A stretch of DNA of 64,000 bases from Hormiphora californensis (Eukaryota > Ctenophora > Tentaculata > Cydippida > Pleurobrachiidae): the NCBI GenBank assembly GCA_020137815.1, contig CM035358.1, positions 333,356-397,355 on the forward strand, given 5' to 3'. This document shows positions 1-10,133 of the stretch, piece after piece (position 1 is the stretch's first letter; every line of letters starts with the position of its first letter). The position numbers and the translations under genes are program-made. The notes under the pieces are model-generated. The model worked only from the letters and a program-made list of their open reading frames with translations, searched no databases and was not told the DNA's origin.

Positions 1-243
1 TGATTAACTGCTATTATTCAGCTTTGATCATGTTACTCCTCGGTGTGTGAACTGTGACTGATAACGATTTTCTGAAAGGGATCTCACAAGATTTAATTGC
101 CGTTTCATCTCACTGATTTCTGATTTACTGGAGGTATTAGGTAAGAGTTACTTGCAACAATAAGCAATTTGATTTATAGTTTTACTGATCTCCCTGTTAA
201 GTGCAAACCCACGGCTGTTCTAACTCACCTCTCTTCTCCCCAG
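1..243. other. No recognisable gene (left edge)
   Basis: AT-rich sequence with no convincing exon. It ends in a pyrimidine-rich tract and CAG at about 234-243, which could be the splice acceptor for the glycyl-tRNA synthetase-like sequence that follows. Confidence 0.4.
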
Positions 244-1063
244 ATCTCCGCGATTGTATGGGGAAGATGTGCCTGAGCTGAGATGTCATTTGCGGTGAAG
301 GTGCATTGATGAGGAATCAAAACACACCCAGTTCGACAGAGTAAACTTCTTTGACCACGATACAAGAGTTCTGATGACCGATAACTTCATTTCGGGACCT
401 TCTGATGGACCAAACAAATAGTAGGTAAAAAGTAGTGAGTCTGTTTGAGTTAGTTATTTGCTGTTTCTACACCAAATTTTTGGATGGAAAAAATCGCAAA
501 TATACCTCATAATCTCACGGTTTTTGGCCAAAAATCGCAAATCTCAATAATCTCAGCTACCCTGAAAATCGCGAATGAGGCATGAGATTCTTGCGGCAGC
601 CCCCCCCCCCCTATCCAACCCCAATCCAATCTTTATTCTCTAACCCCCATCCCCCAGGGAGTGATGGGTTATTTCCTGGCACGAATCCAACAATACCTCT
701 GGGTATACCTGGCGAGAAACTGCGGTTCAGGCAACACATGGGCAATGAAATGGTACATTACGCCTGTGACTGGTGGGATGCGGGTCGAGATACTGGGGTG
801 TACTGATAGGAGCTGTTTTGATATTAATTCACATGCCAAGGTATGATAGGATTGGGTCTTTAATTGTAACCCCTCCATCTCCCCTTTAGCACTGTCAATT
901 CTCTGTCCCATGATTCATGTCGCCTTCAATAACGTGTGCGATATGAAAGGGACCAACCTCCCATCTCCTACCATTTACTAACACCCCCCCCCCTCCCAGG
1001 CAGCATCTGGTAGCACACCAGCGCCTTGCAGAGCCTGTCTCTAGGGAACGGAAGTTACCCTGA
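244..1063 (+). pseudogene. GARS1: Glycyl-tRNA synthetase (GARS) fragment with broken reading frame
   Basis: The middle exon-like block (658-840, after CCCCCAG and before GTATGA) clearly matches the class II GlyRS catalytic core, but only by switching frames. One frame gives [14 protein letters not shown], a second gives [20 protein letters not shown] then ACDWWDA, and the first returns with [19 protein letters not shown]. About ten residues expected between WDA and the VEILG stretch are missing. A third block after an acceptor at 999 gives LVAHQRLAEPVSRERK, again only after a shift. A weaker block at about 244-419 may be an upstream exon. The remnant keeps intron-like gaps, so it is either a duplicated, non-processed pseudogene or a real gene damaged by consensus errors. 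The family assignment of 658-840 is firm; pseudogene status is inference. Confidence 0.65.
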
Positions 1064-2285
1064 ACAAGGCAGTCCTGGGTAAATAATGTCAGAGAGAAAC
1101 ACTACGTGTACAACGACAATGTTATCAATATATGTGTAATATATGAGTTATGTTACAATATCGTTGGACAATTCAAGGGACACTTGCGTTTATTTATCAG
1201 TGTGTTTTCAAACTTATTATTGCTGTATAAAATGGGACCATCTGATTGAAGTTTAGGATGAATAACCTTGGTGTCTGTTGCACCTGTAGTGAGAAAATGA
1301 GTTCGTCCCGAGTTGCCTAAATGTTTCTTGTTACCCGGATATACAATGTGAAAGTTCTAAATTAAACATCTATTTCAGAGATGTGTGTAATTTATTGGTA
1401 ATTCTACTTATTAGAACAATTGAAACCCGTCTCATTCTATTTGTTTCCGGGTTGATGATCGGGTTTTATTTTGGGCCGTGAAATTAGGCCAGGTAGTGGT
1501 GGTGACAGATCTCACAGGAAGATGAGTAGAAAATCTCTCCTCGAAATTCCGTGCTTTTTAAAATCTCAAACATGACAAATCCTTGTGTTTTACCACAGCT
1601 TGTCGTCAGATGCACCACAAGCTCGAATGATTATTAATATATTAATTAAAATCATTCTGTGCCCAATCACCTAATCTTCGTTGGGAAAACACTGAGATTG
1701 TCTCGTATAAGACTCATCTCCACACAGAGTCCTGAGAGCTCTTATTATCAACTCCGCACAAACACTAGCTGGATATGACCGCGCGAGCTGTACAAACGTT
1801 AGTACTGTCAGCACTCGTTTAGAATGTTCGATCCTTCCACGCGCAGTGTTCCCGCGAAAGTCTGTGGGTTCACACCCATCACCGACATCACCATTGTTGC
1901 AATTATGAGAAAACTAGGGTAGGGCGGAGTAAGATTTTTTTTGGAGGTTAAAGGGGGACTTCCAACGCTTCTTTCAGTAGCTGCATGATAAGCTACGCGA
2001 TAGGCGTGTTGCTTTATTTTCCACAATGGTCAAAATCACTATTGTTGATCTGCTGGGCTAAATAAGCACATTTACGCCTACCCAATCAAGCTGCATACAC
2101 CTACAACAATTCCCTAACAGTCAAAAAAAACTTGGGGTTTCAAAGGTTTCTGGTTTTCCTGAAAAAGGCAAAAAACGACAGGTCATCGACCGCGCAAATG
2201 TCACTTGCGCAAATCGTTTGTCCCAACTATTTATTGAGATATGTCCTCAGGATGTTGAGACCGCCCGTAGGGGCAGGCAGAAGTT
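1064..2285. other. Intergenic, no gene recognised
   Basis: AT-rich sequence with scattered short ORFs and no splice-consistent coding run that I recognise. The last 150-200 bases before 2286 probably belong to the 5' part of the LINE that follows, but I cannot place its 5' boundary. Confidence 0.4.
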
Positions 2286-2987
2286 ATGACGGAGAAACTC
2301 AATACCTCTGATGCAGATGCCGATCCACTGGAATGCTGGGGTTTGTCGATGATGGAAAAACTTCGTTGTGCAGTAGAGGACGTTTTTTATATCAAGAACG
2401 GGCTCAAACAACCAAGTGAACAACAGGATGATGGAGTATTGTCCAAGTTATTGGATTCTAGTTTGTATGAATCTGGCCATACCATCAAGATTGTTCATGT
2501 AAACCAGGCTGGGAAATATGCAGTCATCCAAGTACCTCCTGAAGTTCGCAAGGCAATCTCCAACAACAATGACAGGATTTACCTCAAGCTCAAGCAGCAC
2601 GCTGTAAGAAACAGGTTCTATGTGACACAGTGTTTTCACTGCCAGAGGTACGGTCATGTAGCTGGATCAGTGTATTGTCCCAATAGGGACAAGAGCCCAG
2701 TCTGTGCATTTTGCTCGGGTGACCATGATACCCGTCAGTGCCAAGCCAGGAAGAGCAACGATGGAGGAAAAATGAAGTGTGTCAATTGTGATGTAGGTGG
2801 AAGTAGAGAGGATAAGAAGTTCGCCAAATCTCACCCAGCGTCCAGCAATCTGTGTCCATTCTATGTCAATGCCAGAGGAAGGTTGATGGAGACGACTACT
2901 GGAGTAACCAAGGAGCAAAAAAACCTGTACATGACGAGGGCATGGGAGGATCTGAAAATGAAAAGGTATGGCGGATTGGTACGCTAA
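2286..2987 (+). CDS. LINE ORF1 protein with zinc knuckles
   Basis: This 233-residue protein precedes the reverse transcriptase ORF. Its centre carries a cluster of Cys/His motifs: CFHCQRYGHVAGSVYC at about residues 116-131, then CAFCSGDHDTRQC, then CVNC. In LINE ORF1 proteins such knuckles bind the element RNA to form the ribonucleoprotein. The N-terminal third has no clear coiled coil. The reading frame overlaps the start of ORF2 by about 136 bases, which suggests ORF2 is translated by re-initiation or frameshifting, as in other LINEs. No stop codons interrupt it. The nucleic-acid-binding role is from family knowledge. Confidence 0.8.
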   Translation: MTEKLNTSDADADPLECWGLSMMEKLRCAVEDVFYIKNGLKQPSEQQDDGVLSKLLDSSLYESGHTIKIVHVNQAGKYAVIQVPPEVRKAISNNNDRIYLKLKQHAVRNRFYVTQCFHCQRYGHVAGSVYCPNRDKSPVCAFCSGDHDTRQCQARKSNDGGKMKCVNCDVGGSREDKKFAKSHPASSNLCPFYVNARGRLMETTTGVTKEQKNLYMTRAWEDLKMKRYGGLVR

Positions 2988-5908
2988 ATGTCCATTCGCT
3001 AATGAACAAGACAGCTGGAGTTTTGGATCACCTGGAGGATAATCAGTGTGACATCTGTCTGGTTCAAGAAACCTATCTCAAGAACTCAGACACAGCAAAA
3101 GTTCAAGAAATAAGAGAGTATGGATGGGACATTTATTCTTCTCCCAGAGCGGAAAGATCAGGAGGAGGGATTGGGGTTTTGTACAGAAATGGGGTCAGAG
3201 TGAGATTATCTCCGACAAGGAAAACATTCAAGTCTTTCCAAGTACAGGAAGTACTTATTGGAACGGGTGAAGGTATGGTTCGATTGTGTAATATCTATCG
3301 TCCTCCTTACACTGGAAAGGCACGGTTTACTGCTGCTTCGTTTCTTGAGGAATTTGTGGACTACTTAGCTGATGTTAACCTGCGGACTGGGTCCCCTGTC
3401 TTGATGGGTGATTTCAATTTCCAAGTACAAGACCTCTCTGACTTTTATGCAGAGAAGTTCCTAAAGCTCCTTGATTCTTTTGGGCTGGAGCAACTCACTC
3501 CATGTCAGCCGACCCACACCAGAGGTGGAACGCTTGATCTGGTGATCTGTCAGAGTGATATCAAAACGAAGTTTCGATCTGTGGAAATACTGAAGGATGG
3601 TACTGAATCAGACCATTATATGGTTCTGAGTGAACTGGTCACTAAAACTGAGGATGTGGATTTTCGAAGCAAGCAACAAATTGACATGTACAGAGACTTT
3701 AAATCTGTGGATCCTGAACTGTTCAGGAAAGCATTGCGGAACCTTGGACTAGAGGATCTTCTTGTAGCTGAATCACCCGAGGAAAACTTCCAGATCTATG
3801 AGAGGACTCTTAGCAACCTTGTGGAGAAATCTGTTGAACTCAAGAAAAGACGAAGAGGGAAGAAGTTAAGGCCGTGGAGAGAAGATGAAAGTGTCAAAGA
3901 CGTGCTGAAACTACGCAGACGTGCTGAGAGGGCTTGGCGGAAGAACAAGACTCCGATACGGAAAGCCCAGTTGAATGACTTGAAGAGACAGTTTGGAAAA
4001 GTGGACAAGGACGCGAGGATTGGTTTCAACAAGAAAAATCTAGAGGAGTCAAAAGGTGATCCTAAAGGTTTGCAACGGAAGGTTAACCGCCTCCTGGGCA
4101 AAGCTGAGAGTATCCTACCGGAATCTGGTAATGATGGAAAGCTAGCAGAGGACTTCGCGGAATTTTTCAGTAGTAAAGTGGATAAGATCCGTACATCAGT
4201 GTTTGAGGAACAAAGTGATCTGGAGGATGGAGAGGCTGTGAGGACTGATCCGGAATGCAAGCTTGCTCAGTTTGAGGAGGTGTCGGTGGAATATATCAAG
4301 GGCCTCATCAAGGATATGCCGGACAAGACATGTGATCTGGATATCATCCCCACTTGGTTGGTGAAGGGATGTATTCATGAATTCGCCCCGTGGATTACTA
4401 CGCTGGTTAATGGATCTATTAGGAGTTCGACTGTTCCAGAGGCGTTCCAGCAAGCCCTAGTGTTTCCTACGATAAAGAATACTCAAGGTGACCGTGACAG
4501 TCTGCAGAACTACCGACCAGTGTCAAACCTGCTGTTTATCTCGAAGGTTCTCGAGAAGGTAGTATTGGATCAATTGACCTGCTACCTGGAGGATAACAGC
4601 CTACTGAACAAGAACCAATCAGGATATAGGGTTGGCCATAGTTGTGAAACCTTGTTAACCGGTATGTTTGAGGATCTACTTGAGGAAATGGATAGAGGAA
4701 ATGTCATGGCACTTCTTTTACTGGACATGAGTGCTGCATTCGACACCGTTGACCACACCAAGCTGGTCCAAGTGTTGAATAGTCGGTTTGGAATCTGTGG
4801 AGCAGCGCTCAATTGGTTTGAGAGCTACCTTGGGAGCAGAAGCTACAGAGTTAACGTTCGAGGAAAACTCTCTGGAATTGTCAAGCTAGTATGTGGTGTC
4901 CCACAGGGTTCTCTGTTGGGACCTGTCTTGTTCCTGCTGTATGTGGAGGAACTCCAAGACCTTGTTGAACAGTATGGGCTGAGGATAAAACTATATGCTG
5001 ATGACTCACAGTTATATATGAGTCTGGTTCCTCATGATGATGAAGGATGGCTAGCAGTGAAAGGTAATGCTGAGGATTGTTTGAAGGAGGTGAAGGATTG
5101 GATGGTGAAGCACTGGCTGAGGTGTAATGAGGCCAAAACGGAGCTATTGTTACTTGGAAAGAGTGGAGCTCTAGAGAAGCTAGCCTATGAACCCTCAATT
5201 GTTTTTGGGGGCACGGAAATCTTTCCAGTGGATTTTAAAGGAACTACAGGTAAAACCCTTGGCGTCTACCTTGACAGCCAACTCACTATGGAACGACAGG
5301 TTAACAGTGTCAAGAGACAGTGTGGTATGATCCTGAGGAACCTTTGGCAGATCAATCGATGTTTGGACCAGTCTATGAAGATCCTTCTTGTCAAACAGTT
5401 AGTTATTTCGAGGTTGGACTACTGTAACATACTGTATTGTGGACTCCCGAAGAAACACATCAACAGCCTACAGAAAACACTCAACTCTTGTGTTCGGTTC
5501 GTCTATGGTCTACACGGACATCAAGATGATTATTCTCCCTACCTGAAGGAAATGCATGTCCTTCCTATTGAACAGAGGATTGTGTTCAAGGCATGTCTTA
5601 CAGCTTATAAGGTCGTTCATCGAACTGCTCCAGATTATCTAACCGACAAAGTGCCAGCGTGTGAGGGTGTGGATAGCTTGCGTTTTACCAGAGCCAATGC
5701 TGTTCCGGATGAGTTCAGGCTCCAGTACCCGAAACTCTCAAGTGTCAACGCTAATTCTAAATTGAGGAGAAGGCGACCTTCTGTATTTCTACCCAGTCTG
5801 TGGAACGAACTTCCTTTGGACATCAGATCTCTTCTGTCTGTTGATTCCTTCAAGACAAGACTTAAGACCCGACTCTTCACTGAGGCTTATGGCGTAAGTA
5901 CTTCCTGA
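2852..5908 (+). CDS. LINE ORF2: APE endonuclease and reverse transcriptase
   Basis: This 1018-residue open frame begins with an apurinic-like endonuclease: TLNVHSLMNK, the catalytic Glu in LVQETYL, GDFNF, and SDHYMVL at the end of the domain. A basic linker follows, then the reverse transcriptase: YRPVSNLLFISKVLEK, the LLLDMSAAFDTVDH motif, GVPQGSLLGPVLF, and the catalytic YADD (LYADDSQLYM). The C-terminus holds the usual thumb/C-terminal region ending near SLWNELPLDIRSL. The enzyme nicks target DNA and primes cDNA synthesis from the nick. The first ATG lies inside ORF1, so true translation may start later, near the GTLNVHSL stretch. All core motifs are present and the frame is intact, so the enzyme could be active. 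Confidence 0.93.
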   Translation: MSILCQCQRKVDGDDYWSNQGAKKPVHDEGMGGSENEKVWRIGTLNVHSLMNKTAGVLDHLEDNQCDICLVQETYLKNSDTAKVQEIREYGWDIYSSPRAERSGGGIGVLYRNGVRVRLSPTRKTFKSFQVQEVLIGTGEGMVRLCNIYRPPYTGKARFTAASFLEEFVDYLADVNLRTGSPVLMGDFNFQVQDLSDFYAEKFLKLLDSFGLEQLTPCQPTHTRGGTLDLVICQSDIKTKFRSVEILKDGTESDHYMVLSELVTKTEDVDFRSKQQIDMYRDFKSVDPELFRKALRNLGLEDLLVAESPEENFQIYERTLSNLVEKSVELKKRRRGKKLRPWREDESVKDVLKLRRRAERAWRKNKTPIRKAQLNDLKRQFGKVDKDARIGFNKKNLEESKGDPKGLQRKVNRLLGKAESILPESGNDGKLAEDFAEFFSSKVDKIRTSVFEEQSDLEDGEAVRTDPECKLAQFEEVSVEYIKGLIKDMPDKTCDLDIIPTWLVKGCIHEFAPWITTLVNGSIRSSTVPEAFQQALVFPTIKNTQGDRDSLQNYRPVSNLLFISKVLEKVVLDQLTCYLEDNSLLNKNQSGYRVGHSCETLLTGMFEDLLEEMDRGNVMALLLLDMSAAFDTVDHTKLVQVLNSRFGICGAALNWFESYLGSRSYRVNVRGKLSGIVKLVCGVPQGSLLGPVLFLLYVEELQDLVEQYGLRIKLYADDSQLYMSLVPHDDEGWLAVKGNAEDCLKEVKDWMVKHWLRCNEAKTELLLLGKSGALEKLAYEPSIVFGGTEIFPVDFKGTTGKTLGVYLDSQLTMERQVNSVKRQCGMILRNLWQINRCLDQSMKILLVKQLVISRLDYCNILYCGLPKKHINSLQKTLNSCVRFVYGLHGHQDDYSPYLKEMHVLPIEQRIVFKACLTAYKVVHRTAPDYLTDKVPACEGVDSLRFTRANAVPDEFRLQYPKLSSVNANSKLRRRRPSVFLPSLWNELPLDIRSLLSVDSFKTRLKTRLFTEAYGVSTS

Positions 5909-6320
5909 AGGCTTGTATCAGTTTTATATCTCCAGTGTGTTTGGAACAGTTGTATCGGTTTTTATTTTAAGCATTTTTTGAGGGTTTGAAGCATGAGTGG
6001 ACAGAGTGTGAAGCAGTGTGAATTTTGTTTACCAAGGATTCTTTTTGGACAGTTTATCATTATATGTCAGTTATTTTCTTCAGTTTTTTTCCCACGATAT
6101 GTGAGCCGTTGTAAGTCAGTTATATTCCATTATGGTCTTGATAGAGTAAATTTTTCCCTAGCTTTGTATCCCGCTCTGATTGTCTTTCAGTGGCAGCAGC
6201 TATCTCTTGATCTGTTGCCCCTGGAGGATATGGGCGGAATATAAGCACGTCTATTATTATTATTATTATTATGATGATCCTGAGCAGTATATTGAGGACG
6301 CACTGCCGAAAGACTCCGAA

Positions 6321-7148
6321 ATGAGAAAGTATAATGTTGATCGTTTCATGGCTTTCACCGAGAACCTCTCTCGTCATATTTTTCGGATAGTGAGAGAAAT
6401 AGGACCAGTTATGAAGGAGAAACGTCTGTATGCAACTGCCCGAATGAAAGAACGCCTGGAACTAGAGGAGTGTAATCAGAAGCTCAAGGAGGTACAAGAA
6501 GAGCTTGGCACTTTTAAGGAAGAAATCGACAAACATCGGGTATCAAGGATTGAACTGCAAGAGAAGCTGATTGAAGCACAAAATACTTTGATTGAAGTAC
6601 AAGGTCGGAAACTTAGTTCAGTGTCAGAGTCTGTTCAGAAGCAATTGCAGGGCTACTCCAAGGTGCTTGTACAGAATTGCTCTGCAGCTATTACACCATC
6701 CCGCCTCCAAGCAGCATTGAAGAAAGCGACTGTACCCCATCCAAGTACAACCGCGGAAGAAGCAACTCTTGATCGCAAGTTGAATTTGGTTATATTTGGG
6801 CTGCCAGAAACTACGGCAAGGGCTACTGAGCATGAAGTTCAGGATATCTTTGGAGAGCTCAATGAAAAACCAGTCATATCATCTACAAAGCGTATTGGCG
6901 AAAAGACTGATAACCGACCGAGACCAGTAATTGTTACACTTGAAAGGAGGGAAACTTTGTTACAACTTCTAAGAAAAGCAAAACAGCTCCGAGATTCAGA
7001 GAAATTCTCCTCGGTGTTTCTCTCCCCCGACCTAACACCGGAGGAGCAGCGAGAGCGGAAAACTCTCGTTGATACAGTGAAAGGACTGAGGCGAGACAAT
7101 CCGAATGGACGATACTGGGTTAGCAGGGGGGTCATTAAATGTGGCTGA
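6321..7148 (+). CDS. Second LINE ORF1-type protein: coiled coil plus RRM-like domain
   Basis: This open frame follows the (ATT)n tail of the upstream LINE; the first good ATG is at 6321 although the frame is open further upstream. Residues about 40-115 are a heptad-rich coiled coil (ERLELEECNQKLKEVQEEL and following). After a Pro/Thr linker, an RRM-like fold begins with LDRKLNLVIFGLPETT and ends with the SPDLTPEEQRERK motif and GRYWVSRG. That order is characteristic of LINE ORF1 trimeric RNA-binding proteins in CR1, L2 and L1-type elements. No zinc knuckles or reverse transcriptase follow. It is either a separately inserted, truncated element or a piece of a composite one. The frame is unbroken over 276 codons. 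Confidence 0.75.
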   Translation: MRKYNVDRFMAFTENLSRHIFRIVREIGPVMKEKRLYATARMKERLELEECNQKLKEVQEELGTFKEEIDKHRVSRIELQEKLIEAQNTLIEVQGRKLSSVSESVQKQLQGYSKVLVQNCSAAITPSRLQAALKKATVPHPSTTAEEATLDRKLNLVIFGLPETTARATEHEVQDIFGELNEKPVISSTKRIGEKTDNRPRPVIVTLERRETLLQLLRKAKQLRDSEKFSSVFLSPDLTPEEQRERKTLVDTVKGLRRDNPNGRYWVSRGVIKCG

Positions 7149-7269
7149 CCTGCTACATGTAATTTGTACTCTAAAGAGACTTCAAAAGGAACCTTATGAC
7201 TATCAATTTAGCCCACAAAAAGGGGCAGTATATGTTGTATTTTATCCAATGTATACATTTTAGATTTAA

Positions 7270-7590
7270 TAATAATAATAATAATTGTCCCAAATCGCGC
7301 GTTTGGGTCGGGCGCGATTATAATCTGGGTGCCTTGCAGCGTGTTTACAGGTGCGCGCTGCCAAAAGAGTATACTTAGACCGACTTTTTTCAAACGGCTA
7401 TAGCCATGGAACCACATGGCCGATTTGAGTAAACTAAACGGTATCAGTTAGAGAATCGATAGCCCTAACCGATAACCCCAAACCAAACCCTAACCAGACC
7501 CTAACGGATAGCCCTAACCCGTCGCGCGCGCCAAAACTACGAATTGTTAGCAATGAAAGGCACCCAGATTTTAACGTTTTCCGTTTGGGT
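7270..7590 (-). repeat. Dispersed repeat with degenerate telomere-like (TTAGGG) core
   Basis: Read on the minus strand, this block matches 45255-45525 on the plus strand: the gcacccagattataat segment, the tatagccgttt segment and the cgttaaaatctgggtgcctttcatt segment occur in the same order. Between them lies an irregular CCCTAA/TTAGGG-rich stretch (about 7460-7522). A shorter copy lies at 47350-47440. The element starts next to an (AAT)n run at 7269-7286. Confidence 0.6.
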
Positions 7591-7727
7591 CCACTGTGCG
7601 TTGCTGGCCCCGCCGTTGAAAATCTGATTTTGCAAAATTATCAAATTAGCGTTTTTTATACGAAACGTCTCGCGCGTTCCATTTCGCGCGCGATTTGGCA
7701 ACGCAGTTTTTTTTTTTTTTTTGGGGC

Positions 7728-8115
7728 ATAAGGAACCATAATAAAGTTCAAGAGCGCACCCCATCCAAGAGCGTACCACCTCCAAAAGACACCACTCCAA
7801 GAGCGCACCACATCAAAGAGAGCTCCCCATCCAGAAGATACCGCGCGCAGGGGACACCACGCGCAGAAGAGACCGCACGCGCAAATACAACGCCGCGCTG
7901 GTCTCTTCTGCGCGTGGTGTCCCCTGCGTGTGGTATCTTCTGGATGGGGAGCTCTCTTTGATGTGGTGCGCTCTTGAAGTGGTGTCTTCTGGAGGTGGTA
8001 CGCTCTTGGATGTGGTCTCTTTTGGGTGTGGTGCGCTCTCAGGTGTGGTCTCTCTTCGATCGGGTGCGCTCTTGGGTGCTCTTGGAGGCTTTTGAACTTT
8101 ATTATGGTTCCTTAT
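7728..8115. repeat. Foldback element with long terminal inverted repeats
   Basis: The ends ataaggaaccataataaagt and actttattatggttccttat are exact reverse complements. The arms (about 170-190 bases each) continue inward as imperfect complements built from an AGAGCGCACC...CCATCC motif, with the turn near 7895. There is no coding capacity, so this fits a foldback or MITE-type element. Confidence 0.7.
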
Positions 8116-9535
8116 TAAGCTAAGGCGTACCAAGTCTCATACCACCCGGGTATAGACGGCATTGGAATGCGCTGCAGCCCCCTCATGCGCGCACCCCCGC
8201 AACGAGGGGACTGGAGGGAATGCCGCGCGCGCGTTTGGCCAGAGCTCTGCAGAGTCGAAAATAACTTTGCGGTCGAAAAAACGGCGGTGCTTATAACTTT
8301 GGCCCCTGAAGTCCGTTTGACTTGATTCTTTCACCAGTTGTTAGATCTGACAATTATCTACCTTGCTGTTTTTGAGAGAAGTTAATTGGATTTGAGGAGG
8401 CTGAGCAATAGCCGTTCAAAGATGGGGTGTTTTCAAAAAGTGACGTCACAGGTCCCTGCAGGGACACTTTGTTTCAAATTTGAAATAAAATCTCGAATTT
8501 TTTTATTTTACCGCACTCGATTTTGCGGAGTTTGGTTCATATCTCCTGTTCCTGATAAGATAGAGATCTGAAACCGGTTGCATTTGAAAGCTGTTATCTT
8601 CCTCTTTCCAACGCTACCAAAACGATTTCTGTACCTTATCTGGAACCGGAGATATGATTGATTATGTATTCCCCCCTAGCGCGGTATTCCCTCCAGGCCC
8701 CTTATATTATATTATAAGGGGCCTGCAACGTATGCCAATAGACGGCATAGCCTGGAACCCTCCGTACGAACTCCCTTGAAAATTCAAGGGAGAGCAGTGC
8801 ACATTGGAGGGCCCTACGCTTGTCTTGTGTCTGTCTTGGTCAGTCATTTAGATAGTTAAAAACTGATCATAATAATACACAGATTTCAATGATTACGCAA
8901 GCTTTATCCTATAAAGTTACAGGGTCTGAACAAGGTATCGTTTTGCCTTTGAGAGTTTCTTGAGTTTAGTTTGGTCCGGAGCAAGGTAACGTTTTGCCTT
9001 TGTGAGTGTCTTGAGTTTAGTTTGGTCTGGAACAAGGTAACGTTTTGCCTTTGAGAGTGCCTTGGGTTTGGGTCTGGCATCCCGATGTATACCGTGTTTT
9101 GAGTGGCCAATTACTTTCAAACATACACTTTACACAATCTGTGAACAGACAATACGAACAGGTGAACTTACAGAATTTTGATGGATGATTGGTACCGTGA
9201 TGTTGTTGGTGATGAGAATGGAGATGAGAGGTGTATCCAATTCCGTTAGAGATAAAGATAAATGAGAACAATCAACCACAAATAAGGACACTTTGCAGGG
9301 CCACTAGGATGTAAAATGTGCTAGAAGGCAAGACTGGTGGGGCAGATAAGAATATTTCTGAGTTGTTACACGCGATAAGCGACTTAGTGCACCAAAACAC
9401 AAGGATTGTCGCTGTAGTGAGCTGTTTCAGAAAGTTCTCTACCTTGGGACGGGTCAGGGCGGGGGAGGCGGGTGGGGTGGCGGGGCGGGGCGGGTGGGGT
9501 GGGACGGTGGGTAGTTTTGGCAACGCAGTTTTGAT
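8116..9535. repeat. Repeat-rich, no gene; includes 50-bp x3 tandem repeat
   Basis: No gene is recognised. A palindromic TATAT hairpin flanked by cccctt/aagggg lies at about 8697-8728. Three tandem units of about 50 bases, each with caaggta(a/t)cgttttgcctttg, run from 8927 to about 9075. A GC-rich gggcgggg tract lies at 9450-9515. The 110-residue ORF across that tract looks accidental. Confidence 0.5.
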
Positions 9536-9593
9536 ATTCGCGTTTTTTGAAAATGTTAACAGTGCACTGTTAACATTTTCAAAAAACGCGAAT
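9536..9593. repeat. Perfect 58-bp palindrome
   Basis: A 29-base arm beginning attcgcgttttttgaaaatg is followed directly, without spacer, by its exact reverse complement. The sequence could extrude a cruciform. It lies among GC-rich and repeat sequences that share the aaaagcgctgccttat motif at about 9650, 9796 and 15850. Confidence 0.9.
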
Positions 9594-9819
9594 TGCAGTG
9601 CAGTTGCAGTACACGTTTGGACTTTGGATGTTTCTGTCCGGAATGATTGAAAAGCGCTGCCTTATCCCCCGCTGCTATAGGGGGCCAGCAGCGTTTGCCA
9701 ATGTTGGCAGACCCCTAGTGCACGCGTTTCCCACGTGGGGGCCTGCAGCATAGGCCAACCCGGAATGTGTGGAGTGACCTCGATTTGAAAATTGAAAAGC
9801 GCTGCCTTATTTGGTGGCA

Positions 9820-9960
9820 GGGTGGTGTAGTGGCCAGTGCACTCGCCTTCCACGCGCTAGGTCACAGGTTCGGGCCTGTACTAGCGCAATGCTACCTAGA
9901 CCGCCAAGCTATGATTGGTAGAGGCTCTTTCGAGAGTTTCGCAATGACGGTGCATATCTA
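9820..9960 (+). repeat. tRNA-Gly-derived SINE-like sequence
   Basis: The stretch ggtgtagtggccagtgc resembles a tRNA D-arm with box A, and ggttcgggcct resembles box B in the T-arm. Between them is a CGC/GCG stem with a seven-base loop CTTCCAC, giving a TCC (glycine) anticodon. The acceptor stem pairs poorly and the T-stem is imperfect, so I read it as a tRNA-derived SINE or pseudo-tRNA rather than a working tRNA gene. Confidence 0.5.
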
Positions 9961-10133
9961 ACCAATAATGTTGCCTGCTTGGGGTGGCGCTCGAGCTATG
10001 CTGCAGAGAAATCTGTACCAAAAATCAAAAATGGACCGTCGCTCAACGCCATTCGTAATAGGAGATCAGCACCACGGCATCGTTCCGACCTACTTTATCC
10101 CGCGCTGCGGGTCTCAGGTCATTATCCGTCTGT

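Larger units (their letters stand above)
2286..6271 (+). mobile_element. Non-LTR retrotransposon (CR1/L2-like LINE), both ORFs open
   Basis: A zinc-knuckle ORF1 (2286-2987) is followed by an uninterrupted endonuclease-reverse transcriptase ORF2 (2852-5908), a roughly 330-base 3' region, and a terminal (ATT)n run at 6251-6271. That arrangement is typical of Jockey-superfamily LINEs such as CR1 and L2, which end in short tandem repeats rather than poly(A). The 5' end is undefined and ORF1 lacks an obvious coiled-coil start, so the copy may be slightly 5' truncated. With no stop in more than 1000 ORF2 codons, the copy is young and possibly competent. Clade placement by eye is tentative. Confidence 0.85.

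Noticed and set aside
3796-4260. 154-residue minus-strand ORF
   Set aside because: Antisense shadow of the LINE ORF2.
9820-9900. Functional tRNA-Gly(TCC) gene
   Set aside because: Box A, box B and an anticodon loop are visible, but acceptor and T stems pair badly; a tRNA-derived SINE fits better.
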